From: Alicyclobacillus hesperidum
Lineage (GTDB): Bacteria; Bacillota; Bacilli; Alicyclobacillales; Alicyclobacillaceae
Assembly: GCF_900107035.1 (NCBI RefSeq)
Contig: NZ_FNOJ01000005.1
Span: 1-64,000 of the forward strand
Length of the DNA stretch: 64,000 bases
Reading direction: 5' to 3'
The notes under the pieces are model-generated. The model did no database searches. It was not told the origin of the DNA and worked only from the letters and a program-made list of their open reading frames with translations. The position numbers were made by a program, and so were the translations under genes. Every line of letters begins with the position of its first letter. The stretch's first letter is position 1. Below are positions 42,598-50,429 of the stretch, piece after piece.

Positions 42598-43875
42598 TTA
42601 TACAGCCTTCGCCGGACCACTCGTAAGCGCTGTCGAAGCAGGTTCCTCGTCGTGCCCGGTATGATGCAACATCCAGTAGGCATACACGCCATATCCACGC
42701 GTAGGGTCTGAAACAAACACATGCGTCACGGCTCCGACGAGTTTTCCATCCTGCACGATGGGACTGCCACTCATACCCTGAACGATACCACCAGCGGTGG
42801 ACAACAAACGAGGATCTGTCACTCGCAAAATCAGACTCTTGGTCGAAGGCGTACGCTGTCGTGATGTGTTTTCAATTCGGACTTGAAATGGCTCCACCTT
42901 TTGCCCGTGCAAAACCGTATAGATAACTGCCGGTCCCGGGTGAACCTGCGTCGGCAGCGCGACGGGTATAGGTTCACGCAAGCCTCCAGTGGCATGGCAA
43001 GCCGCGACATCAAGCTTCCCAAAGATGCCATATGGTGTGTTCTCCGCGATATGGCCTAGCTCACGGCTGGAATGTACAAACATCCCCTTTTTTTCACCCG
43101 GCTCCCCTATTTTACCCGCCTGTACCCCCGTGATCACAGCAGGATACATGGCGCCCTGCCCAACAATAGGCCGCCCCGTGTCGACATCACTAATCATGTG
43201 TCCAAGCGCTGCAAATGCGCCCGTTTGGGGATTATAAAAGGTCAAGGTTCCAACACCGACCGTCTTGTCTCGAACATAGATGCCCAATTGCGATCCGTTA
43301 GCAGTTGCTGGAACAGGTACAACCACATCCCGTTTGCGCTGGCCGCGCTGAATGGTCAGAACGATTGATCCTCGCTTATCGCGTATCGCTTGTTGCAATT
43401 CAGTCGCCGTACGGACGGGATGTTTGTCGACAGAAAGGATCATGTCACCAATTTCCACGTGTGCATTGGCTGCGGGCGACGACCCATCGGATGTTCGATG
43501 AAACCCGACAACAATGGGGCCCATGGACGACAGACGGATCCCCACAGCCTGTCCACCGACGATCACCCGTTCCGCTTGCTCTACATGAACGTGTGTGTGC
43601 CAAGGTATGAGTCCGAATACACGATTTTGAATATCGACTTCACCAGGCTGTTGCGACGAAAGATCGACAAATGTCGGATGGGAAAAATCAGAACGCGTTT
43701 GCTCTGGGGAATGAATGATTCGAAAACCACTCGTTCGAGGTACCAAGATATCATCGTCGGTCGTCATATCGATATTGGTCGGCAAGGTTTCCAGGTGCCG
43801 AACCGGTGGCGCAAAGCAAGCAAGTGTAACCGCAATCAAACTGGCAAACTTCAGCGCACGCAACCAACCCGCCAT
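42598..43875 (-). CDS. spoIVB: SpoIVB signalling serine protease
   Basis: A 425-aa protease secreted from the forespore to trigger pro-SigK processing. An N-terminal membrane segment (about 8-25), a PDZ domain (about 105-190) and the SpoIVB peptidase domain with GHMISDVDTG and GMSGSPIVQDGKLVGAVTHV, where the Ser is catalytic. The ATG at 43875 has GGGGAGGG about 8 bases upstream; an earlier ATG at 43899 is too near its GAGGTG. Confidence 0.96.
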   Translation of the reverse strand: MAGWLRALKFASLIAVTLACFAPPVRHLETLPTNIDMTTDDDILVPRTSGFRIIHSPEQTRSDFSHPTFVDLSSQQPGEVDIQNRVFGLIPWHTHVHVEQAERVIVGGQAVGIRLSSMGPIVVGFHRTSDGSSPAANAHVEIGDMILSVDKHPVRTATELQQAIRDKRGSIVLTIQRGQRKRDVVVPVPATANGSQLGIYVRDKTVGVGTLTFYNPQTGAFAALGHMISDVDTGRPIVGQGAMYPAVITGVQAGKIGEPGEKKGMFVHSSRELGHIAENTPYGIFGKLDVAACHATGGLREPIPVALPTQVHPGPAVIYTVLHGQKVEPFQVRIENTSRQRTPSTKSLILRVTDPRLLSTAGGIVQGMSGSPIVQDGKLVGAVTHVFVSDPTRGYGVYAYWMLHHTGHDEEPASTALTSGPAKAV

Positions 43876-43953
43876 GGTTCGTTCCCTCCCCTTGGACATG
43901 ACACCTCGTGCAGCGTAATCCTAAGGTGCCCGCGGCGGGCCGATCTATAACGT

Positions 43954-43984
43954 AAAAAAGCTCCCACCTACTTCGCGATGGTGG
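43954..43984 (-). terminator. Terminator overlapping the recN stop
   Basis: On the minus strand CCACC pairs with GGTGG around an 11-base loop, with GAGC and then TTTTTT. The recN stop codon is in the loop region. Stem is short, T-run is good. Confidence 0.6.
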
Positions 43985-45659
43985 TCCCTCTTCGGAAGCT
44001 TTCCAATAGTGCACGTGCATGGCGCACTGCCGTTTCATCCGAGACGCCAGCCCCGAGCAATCGCCCGATCTCCAACGCCCGTTCGCGCTCTTCGAGCTGG
44101 CGAACACGCGTCGAAGTCGCGTTAGCGACCACTTCTTTATGAATTTCAAAATGCACATGCCCCGCTGCGGCCAACTGGGGTGAATGCGTCACACATAAGA
44201 CTTGTTTGTCGCTACCCAGTTCCCGCAAAAGCTCTGCAACACGTTGCGCCGCATCACCGCTCACACCCGTATCGATCTCGTCGAACACGAGCGTCTCGAC
44301 TTGCTCGATATCGGCGACAACGACTTTGACAGCCAATAGCGTGCGCGAAAGCTCCCCGCCCGATGCAACTTTTTGCAGTGGCAGTAACGGCTGACCGAGA
44401 TTTGCACGAAAAAGAAACTCAATGTCGTCCATACCATCCTCAGACCGTGCGCTGTCCTGCCAATGAACAGCAATTTCACACTGAGCATCCGTCATTTGCA
44501 GCCGATGTAACGCCTCGTTGACTCTGACTTGCAGCCGTTTCGCCGTCTCAACACGCGCATCGTGCAGTCGGCGTGCAGCTTCGATATATTGCGTTTCCAT
44601 CACCGTCACTTGTTCTTCAAGAGTGGCGAGACGCTGTTCATGCGATTCGAGCTCAGCAAGCTTCATCTTCATGCGTTGTAAATACTCGGCGATCTCGGCT
44701 GCGGTAGCGCCATATTTGCGCGTCAGTCCCCGCAACTCGGCCAACCTGTCTTCAATCTGTGTTAAACGAATTGGATCGACATCCAGGCGTCCCGCGTAAC
44801 GGCTCACCGTAAACGCAGCCTCTTCAACCTGGATTTTTGCAGCGACGATCAATTCATGGATTTGGCCAAACTCCTGCACACGTTCAGCCAATTCGGCAGC
44901 TTCCTGCTCCGCTATCGTCAACTGCGCTATGGCTCCACTGCGCGGATCGTCCAGGCTGTTGGCCAAGACGTCGACATGCCCTCGAAGTTTTTGGGCAGCC
45001 AAGAGACGTTGTCGTTCTTCGCGAAGCTCGTCGTCTTCTCCGGCGACAACGCCCACCCTTTCAATTTCTTCGATTTGAAAGCGACACATGTCGATCTGTT
45101 GCGCCCGCTCCCGTTCAGTCACCTGCGTCTGTGCCAACTCCCGCACAAGCGATTGCCATGCTAGATATGCTGAAGCAGTCGCATCCAATAGTTCTCCATG
45201 TCGGCCGTAGAGATCCAACAAGCGCCGCTGATAAACAGGCGTGACTAACGCAACCGATTCGTGTTGATCTTGCATTTCGACCAGAGCTTGGCCAACCTGG
45301 CGCAACATCTGCACGGTGGCCGCACGTCCGTTGATCCGGCACTGGGAGCGTCCGTTTGTGTACACCGTACGCGAGACCACGAGCACGTCGTCATAGTCGA
45401 TTCCCCATTGCTCCAACAGCTCTACACAGGCCGAATTCCGGCCGACGGCAAACACAGCTTCAATCAGCGCATGGTCCGCCCCCACCTGCACGATTTGAGA
45501 AGACACCCTTGCGCCGAGTACCGCGCGCGTCGCATCGAATAAAAGCGACTTCCCAGCTCCCGTTTCGCCTGTGAAGACATGGAGTCCCTTGCCAAACGTG
45601 AGCCGCAATTCGTCAATCAGGACAAAATTGCGAACATACAACTCAATAAGCAATGCCAT
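43968..45659 (-). CDS. recN: DNA repair protein RecN
   Basis: A 563-aa SMC-like ATPase for double-strand break repair. Walker A GETGAGKS (31-38), long central coiled coil (about 150-360), signature VASGGELSRTLLAVK and Walker B LVFDEIDTGVSG are present. The ATG at 45659 has GAGGAGGAA directly upstream, 7 bases after the nadK stop. Next is spoIVB, the usual Bacillus order. Confidence 0.96.
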   Translation of the reverse strand: MALLIELYVRNFVLIDELRLTFGKGLHVFTGETGAGKSLLFDATRAVLGARVSSQIVQVGADHALIEAVFAVGRNSACVELLEQWGIDYDDVLVVSRTVYTNGRSQCRINGRAATVQMLRQVGQALVEMQDQHESVALVTPVYQRRLLDLYGRHGELLDATASAYLAWQSLVRELAQTQVTERERAQQIDMCRFQIEEIERVGVVAGEDDELREERQRLLAAQKLRGHVDVLANSLDDPRSGAIAQLTIAEQEAAELAERVQEFGQIHELIVAAKIQVEEAAFTVSRYAGRLDVDPIRLTQIEDRLAELRGLTRKYGATAAEIAEYLQRMKMKLAELESHEQRLATLEEQVTVMETQYIEAARRLHDARVETAKRLQVRVNEALHRLQMTDAQCEIAVHWQDSARSEDGMDDIEFLFRANLGQPLLPLQKVASGGELSRTLLAVKVVVADIEQVETLVFDEIDTGVSGDAAQRVAELLRELGSDKQVLCVTHSPQLAAAGHVHFEIHKEVVANATSTRVRQLEERERALEIGRLLGAGVSDETAVRHARALLESFRRGTTIAK

Positions 45660-45666
45660 TTCCTCC

Positions 45667-46518
45667 TCACATAGCAGAGGACGGATCATTGTGGAGTTTG
45701 TTTCGCAGTACATCAAAAAATTCGCGATCCGGCCATCGAACCAGCGTCGCATCGTACGGTGCCTGTCGGATCAAGACTTCATCGCCCTCTTGCAACCAAA
45801 TACCCTCTTGCCCATCGACGGCGAGTGCTACGTCGCGATGTCGCGCATGTACGGTGAGACGGACGACAGACGACGAGTCGATAACACACGGACGGGAAAA
45901 CAGTGTATGCGGACAAACTGGGGTAACGAGCATCACTTGTAAGTGCGGACTCACAATCGGTCCGCCACAGGACAGAGAATAGGCTGTGGACCCGGTAGGT
46001 GTCGATATGATGACACCATCCCCCGTGTACGTATCCACGTATACATCGTCGACGTAAACGTCAAGAGTCACCATGCGTGCAAACGATCCCTTGCCGATGC
46101 CCGCATCATTGAGCGCCGTGAATTTCGCGACTTCTTTGAGGTCGCGATACACAAAGGCTTCAAGCATTAATCGGTTTTCTAAATGGTAATCTCCGTCAAC
46201 GATGCGACGAATAGCCGGCTCTAGTTGGGAAGGTTCAGATTCCGTAAGAAATCCTAGATGTCCTACATTGATGCCAAGTAGCGGAATGTGATATGGCGCT
46301 AGCTGACGCGCAACCCCGAGCAGTGTTCCATCGCCGCCAAGAACAATAGCCAATTCTGCTGTCTTGACCTGCGAGTTACTCGCAATAATGTCTGTGTCGT
46401 GAGCGACCGAGACGTCGATCACGCCAATGCCGGCTCGTTCCAATTGCTCAGTGACATCATTGCGAACCGAACACGCTTCGGCCTTCTGCGGATTATACAA
46501 GAGAGCAATTTGGCGCAA
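45667..46518 (-). CDS. nadK: NAD kinase
   Basis: A 283-aa kinase making NADP from NAD. GGDGTLL (61-67), the LNDAGIGKGS region (NE/D motif) and DGVIISTPTGSTAYSLSCGGPIV (split by family as TPTGSTAY) are visible. The TTG at 46518 has GGGGGAGGA upstream; earlier codons overlap the preceding gene. In B. subtilis nadK is elsewhere; here it sits where argR might be, next to recN. Confidence 0.94.
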   Translation of the reverse strand: MRQIALLYNPQKAEACSVRNDVTEQLERAGIGVIDVSVAHDTDIIASNSQVKTAELAIVLGGDGTLLGVARQLAPYHIPLLGINVGHLGFLTESEPSQLEPAIRRIVDGDYHLENRLMLEAFVYRDLKEVAKFTALNDAGIGKGSFARMVTLDVYVDDVYVDTYTGDGVIISTPTGSTAYSLSCGGPIVSPHLQVMLVTPVCPHTLFSRPCVIDSSSVVRLTVHARHRDVALAVDGQEGIWLQEGDEVLIRQAPYDATLVRWPDREFFDVLRNKLHNDPSSAM

Positions 46519-46534
46519 ATGTCCTCCCCCATCC

Positions 46535-47053
46535 CTACATGCGGTGAAGCCAAGCGAACACGACAAGAGCACCACCACTAAGCCAAGCCAGATTGTGCAG
46601 CCATTGTCGCATTAGTTGACGCCGCGGTTTGGCAATCGAAAATTCGGCACGCTGAATTCGCTCATGCAACACATCGACAAAGAGCACACCGTGGACACCA
46701 AGAATCACAGTAAGAGGAAAATATTTTTCATTCACTTCAGTTTCTGGTACCTTCTCTAGCGTTACAAACACAGCATACTCGCGTCCATTTTTACGCGCAA
46801 TGAAGTCGGCGCTCATGGAATAACTCCATTGTGAATCGTCAACCCAACCAACGTATTCCGCCTTGCCTTCGATCCGCAGAATATCGTACCCATTTTCTTC
46901 AAGCCACTTGCGCGCAACCGATTTCAGGCCATCGACACCAACTTCGCGATCACGATAGAGCCATTCGCGACACAAGGAGCGAATGACGATGCCAACACAG
47001 ATACACGCCGCCAGCAAAGCCAAGCCCGTCAGCATGTGACAGCCAACTCCCAA
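46535..47053 (-). CDS. Hypothetical membrane protein between tlyA and nadK
   Basis: A 172-aa protein, not recognised. It has an N-terminal transmembrane segment (about 8-27), a soluble middle domain (ENGYDILRIEGKAEYVGWVDD and REYAVFVTLEKVPETEV) and a second transmembrane segment at the C-terminus. The middle domain has the look of a nuclease-like or PD-(D/E)XK-like alpha/beta fold, but no catalytic set was confirmed. The start is TTG 47053 or ATG 47035. Co-directional with tlyA and nadK. Confidence 0.6.
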   Translation of the reverse strand: MGVGCHMLTGLALLAACICVGIVIRSLCREWLYRDREVGVDGLKSVARKWLEENGYDILRIEGKAEYVGWVDDSQWSYSMSADFIARKNGREYAVFVTLEKVPETEVNEKYFPLTVILGVHGVLFVDVLHERIQRAEFSIAKPRRQLMRQWLHNLAWLSGGALVVFAWLHRM

Positions 47054-47076
47054 CCGTCACCCAGATTTATGGCTGG

Positions 47077-47907
47077 TCAACCTGGCTCCCTTCCCTCGCT
47101 TCCAACAGCGTGCCATGCAGAATCGACGAGGTCAGAACAGCGCGATCTCCATGTAGCGGTTTGCTCTGGACTCGGAAACATTCGCCACCATGCAAGAAAT
47201 TCAATATTTCCGTCGCCACCTGAAATTGGAGAGTAATCGAGCCCCCAACAGGACCAGCCGAGTGTTGTGACATGATCCAGCATGTCCAACAACACGTCGA
47301 GATGAACCTGTTTGTCTCGGACAATCCCCCCCTTGCCGACTCTCCCCCTGCCTGCTTCAAACTGTGGCTTAATCAGACTGACGATATCAGCAACAGGATT
47401 ACATACCTCTGCTAACTTCGGAAATAGCAATTTGGTCGAGATGAACGAAACGTCCATCACAGCCAAATCTGGAGTCGGATCGAATAACACTGGATCGGCA
47501 TGGCGGAAATTGAATCGCTCCATCACGCGGACGCGATCGTCTTGGCGCAACGACCACGCCAATTGCCCATATCCGACGTCGACTGCATAAACCAAGCGCG
47601 CCCCGTGCTGCAAGAGACAATCCGTGAAGCCACCCGTCGAGGCTCCAACATCGATAGCGACGCGATCCACAACGGGTATACCAAAGGTCGTCAACGCCCG
47701 TTCCAGCTTCAACCCACCGCGCGAAACAAATTGATGCGGTGGCCGCTTCACCGTAACCTGTCGTTCCGGGTTAATTTGCGTCCCCGGCTTTTCGACACGC
47801 ACGCCATCGACATCGACAAGACCGGCCATCACAGCCCGGCGCGCCGCCTCGCGGCTTGGAAAGTCACCCCGTTCATGTAAAAAGACGTCCAATCGAACCT
47901 TGGTCAT
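47077..47907 (-). CDS. tlyA: TlyA-family rRNA methyltransferase/hemolysin-like protein
   Basis: A 276-aa protein with an N-terminal S4 RNA-binding domain (about 3-60; SREAARRAVMAGLVDVDG) and an FtsJ-like methyltransferase domain with AIDVGASTGGFTDCLL (about 84-99) and DLAVMDVSFIS. It probably 2'-O-methylates rRNA, as mycobacterial TlyA does; the Bacillus relative is YqxC. The ATG at 47907 has AAGGAAG upstream. Follows oapA. Confidence 0.92.
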   Translation of the reverse strand: MTKVRLDVFLHERGDFPSREAARRAVMAGLVDVDGVRVEKPGTQINPERQVTVKRPPHQFVSRGGLKLERALTTFGIPVVDRVAIDVGASTGGFTDCLLQHGARLVYAVDVGYGQLAWSLRQDDRVRVMERFNFRHADPVLFDPTPDLAVMDVSFISTKLLFPKLAEVCNPVADIVSLIKPQFEAGRGRVGKGGIVRDKQVHLDVLLDMLDHVTTLGWSCWGLDYSPISGGDGNIEFLAWWRMFPSPEQTATWRSRCSDLVDSAWHAVGSEGREPG

Positions 47908-47926
47908 GGTGTCTTCCTTTCTTGCC

Positions 47927-48511
47927 TCACGTCCGATTTGTCCGCCGCAGCCGGGCCGGATTGCGCCCGACAAGAGCGACTGTCTCCCACACACGTGCGG
48001 CAAATAGGATAATGGGCGTCGGTGAGTGAATAGCCACGGTCTTTCCCACGGCCTTGCCTCCGACCGTCAGGGCAGTAATGACAGCCGTAATTCCAATTTT
48101 CCACGCTTCTTGTGCCCAGCCCTGCGCGTGCACAGCAAGTAATACCTGCACGCTGACAGCCAGTGCGCCAGCCCCGCTCAAAACACCCGCGATATCGCCA
48201 ATCACATCACTACATACGCTCGAAACTTTCTCTGCGTTGCGTACAATGGCGATGGCACGACGGGCACCGTAAACCCGCTTAGATGCCATCGCATGGAACG
48301 GCGTCTCCCGCGCCGCAGCTGCCGCCATACCAAGCATGTCGAACAAGGCGCCGATACAAACGATGAGCAGTACGATCACGGCTCCGATGTACCAACTCGT
48401 CTGATTTAAAAAGATTGTAGACGTATCGAAAACCGCACTGATGGGCAAAGTCAGTGCGGCGATAGTCCAAACAAATTTGAAATTGGCTGACCTCGAACCG
48501 TTCTTCTTCAT
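47927..48511 (-). CDS. oapA: OapA, OLE RNA-associated membrane protein
   Basis: A 194-aa integral membrane protein with about four helices (12-28, 41-60, 104-126, 135-152). The conserved cytosolic part reads PFHAMASKRVYGARRAIA, then RNAEKVSSVCSDVIGDI (71-107), preceded by GALFDMLGMAAAAA. I identify it as OapA from this motif set, its length and its place directly after a large structured RNA beside ispA/xseAB. In B. halodurans OapA binds OLE RNA at the membrane; it has a role in cold, ethanol and Mg2+ stress. The ATG at 48511 has a GCGAGGT site that overlaps the RNA's 3' end. Confidence 0.85.
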   Translation of the reverse strand: MKKNGSRSANFKFVWTIAALTLPISAVFDTSTIFLNQTSWYIGAVIVLLIVCIGALFDMLGMAAAAARETPFHAMASKRVYGARRAIAIVRNAEKVSSVCSDVIGDIAGVLSGAGALAVSVQVLLAVHAQGWAQEAWKIGITAVITALTVGGKAVGKTVAIHSPTPIILFAARVWETVALVGRNPARLRRTNRT

Positions 48512-48519
48512 CGAAACCT

Positions 48520-49135
48520 CGCTTAAAGCTGGGTTCTCACGCACCTATGTAATGAAATCAAAGGGTGGCAGTTTCCTGAGTAAACGCTGTGGCTTAGGTC
48601 CAGTAGGTTTTCCCAAGCGTTCACCGAGACGTCGCCGTCACGGTGGTTTCCCATTATGAACACCTTGACAGCGTCACCGACTGTCAGACTGGATTACCAC
48701 TTAGTCCACACTATAATCCTCAGAAAACCTCGCCTTGTAGCGAACAGTCTAGGCGTTTTCCGCAACAGCCGCGAACGCGCCCTAGCCTCTTTTGCAGTAC
48801 GGATTTCACCCAGCACCGGCGGCATCTCCGTGGCCGCGGGACGCCGCCTGAATTCCTGGGATCCTTCAGCACCACTTCAAGGCAGGCTACACTGCACACA
48901 GATTGCCTCCGCATGCAGGTTCATACCCCAAGCCATAACCCTTCCCATGGATTGCGAGCTACGCACTTGGGCCTCCGCGAAAGCTGGGTTAGTCTCCGCA
49001 TGCCATTGCGGGCTACCCAACTTTCTTAACTCCCAGCATAAGCCCAAGGCTGGGCGCCCCAAGCCAACACCAGGAACTTCATCGATGTGCCCTTTGACGG
49101 ATTTTTAGCCCCGCCTTCAGGCGCGGACGGCTGAC
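48520..49135 (-). ncRNA. ole: OLE RNA (ornate, large, extremophilic)
   Basis: About 616 bases without a credible gene lie between ispA and oapA. Minus-strand reading shows many paired elements: a 5' hairpin CGCC-TGAA-GGCG closed by AGCC/GGCT (49107-49132); CCCAGC/GCTGGG near 49050; TGGGT/ACCCA enclosing CCGCA/TGCGG near 49000; GGCGGCGT/ATGCCGCC near 48830; TGACAG/CTGTCA near 48675; CACCG/CGGTG near 48635; and a 3' GAACC/GGTTT hairpin ending at the oapA ribosome site. Length, gene context and the OapA partner match OLE RNA, a membrane-bound ribonucleoprotein RNA of mostly extremophilic Firmicutes. Exact ends are approximate. Confidence 0.8.
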
Positions 49136-49154
49136 TAGAATACTGCGCCACCCA

Positions 49155-49179
49155 ATGACAATCGCAAGCACATTGTCAT
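49155..49179 (-). repeat. Inverted repeat in the OLE 5' leader
   Basis: Perfect 8-bp stem ATGACAAT/ATTGTCAT with a 9-base loop, about 20 bases before the OLE 5' hairpin and after the promoter. It is part of the leader of the precursor transcript. No T-run, so not a normal terminator. Confidence 0.55.
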
Positions 49180-49206
49180 AGACCGAAAGCGACTTTACAT
49201 GTTTGT

Positions 49207-49215
49207 ATTATAGCA
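49207..49215 (-). promoter_or_regulatory. Extended -10 promoter upstream of OLE
   Basis: TGCTATAAT on the minus strand (49207-49215) is a perfect -10 with TGn extension; no clear -35. Transcription would start near 49200, about 65 bases before the OLE core, giving OLE-oapA a promoter separate from the ispA operon. Confidence 0.6.
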
Positions 49216-49299
49216 CATCATAAGGCCAATACCTGTAGTCGTCTTCTGGAGTGTTACGCAAATCTGAGATGAGACGGCAACTGTTGGCGTTTTACAGTG

Positions 49300-50184
49300 T
49301 CAATGGGAACGAACGAGTACAAGCGATTGTAATTCCGCTAAGTACGGAGAATGAATCCCACACCTGTGCAATGCTTCTTGCCCGCGGGCGATGGTCTCCT
49401 CAGCAAGGCGGCGGGTTTCCTCAATTCCTATGAACCGCGGATAGGTCAGCTTGCCTTCCGCCTCGTCCTTGCCGGCAGTCTTGCCCAGTTCGGAAGTTGA
49501 ACCCACGACATCCAACACATCGTCAACCATTTGAAACGCAAGTCCCAAAGCCTCTCCATAGGTCGAAAGGGCTTCTTGTGCTTTTTCATCTAGATCTGGA
49601 AACAAACTCCCGATCTCCACTGCAGCCTGAATCAAGCGCGCAGTCTTGTGAAGATGAATAAACTGGACATCCGTTAACGTCCCCTGTCCACCGGTTCGCT
49701 CGACGTCGACCGCCTGTCCGCCGACCATACCGTCTGCTCCCGCACGCGAAGCCAGGATTTGAATCATGCGCAACTGCCGCTCAGCAGGAACTTCTGGTAT
49801 GGGCCTGGCCAATAAGGCAAACGCTTCAGTGAGCAACCCATCGCCTGCGAGTAATGCTATGGCCTCGCCGAACACCACATGGTTGGTTGGCTGTCCACGT
49901 CGCAAACTGTCGTCGTCCATACAAGGCAGGTCGTCGTGAATCAACGAATAGCAGTGTATCATCTCCAAAGCCGCCGCTGCCGGCAACACACGTTGGAGTT
50001 CCACGCCAAATGTCTGGGCCGTCGCCATCAGTAACGCCGGGCGGAGACGCTTTCCATCTGCCATCAAACTGTAATTCATCGCTTCATACAAACGCGTCGC
50101 CAGACCGTCCGTGTGAAGAAGACCTTGCAAATACGCTTGTAACTCTGTCTTGCAGAATTCCAAATAGGACCCCATGTCGATCAC
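49300..50184 (-). CDS. ispA: Farnesyl diphosphate synthase
   Basis: A 294-aa prenyltransferase joining IPP to DMAPP/GPP. First Asp-rich motif DDLPCMDDD (84-92), second FQMVDDVLD (about 216-224), GKRLRPALL and GKTAGKDEAEGKLTYP near the end. The GTG at 50184 overlaps the xseB stop. It is followed by OLE/oapA. Confidence 0.95.
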   Translation of the reverse strand: MIDMGSYLEFCKTELQAYLQGLLHTDGLATRLYEAMNYSLMADGKRLRPALLMATAQTFGVELQRVLPAAAALEMIHCYSLIHDDLPCMDDDSLRRGQPTNHVVFGEAIALLAGDGLLTEAFALLARPIPEVPAERQLRMIQILASRAGADGMVGGQAVDVERTGGQGTLTDVQFIHLHKTARLIQAAVEIGSLFPDLDEKAQEALSTYGEALGLAFQMVDDVLDVVGSTSELGKTAGKDEAEGKLTYPRFIGIEETRRLAEETIARGQEALHRCGIHSPYLAELQSLVLVRSH

Positions 50185-50429
50185 GCCCTTTCCTCGCCTG
50201 CAGGTGTTTCTTCCACCGCATCGAGGGTAAGCTGCTCTAACTGGAACTCCGCTTTGTCTAACTGTTCACGGCAGAAGGCAACCAACCGCATCGATTCCTC
50301 GTACGCGCGTATCGATGCGTCAAGCGGCAAATCGCCGGCCTCCAACTTGCGGACGATTTCCTCAAGTCGTTGCATCGCTTGTTCAAATGTCAAGTCTAAT
50401 TTGCTCGTTTCGTTCTCGTTTGCTACCAT
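50181..50429 (-). CDS. xseB: Exodeoxyribonuclease VII small subunit
   Basis: An 82-aa helical protein with LTFEQAMQRLEEIVRKLEAG and ASIRAYEESMRLVAFCREQL. Binds XseA to form exonuclease VII, which degrades single-stranded DNA. GGAGGTGAA precedes the ATG; it overlaps xseA by 47 bases and ispA by 4. Confidence 0.95.
   Translation of the reverse strand: MVANENETSKLDLTFEQAMQRLEEIVRKLEAGDLPLDASIRAYEESMRLVAFCREQLDKAEFQLEQLTLDAVEETPAGEERA

Noticed and set aside
48877-49062. 61-codon frame inside the OLE region
   Set aside because: It lies across several paired elements, has no ribosome site and no recognisable protein character; the region is better explained as structured RNA.
48520-49135. Non-autonomous IS200/IS605- or IscB-type element with end hairpins
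   Set aside because: The GCCTGAAGGC-type hairpin and 3' hairpin resemble such ends, but no transposase or nuclease remnant is present, and length, context and the OapA gene fit OLE RNA much better.
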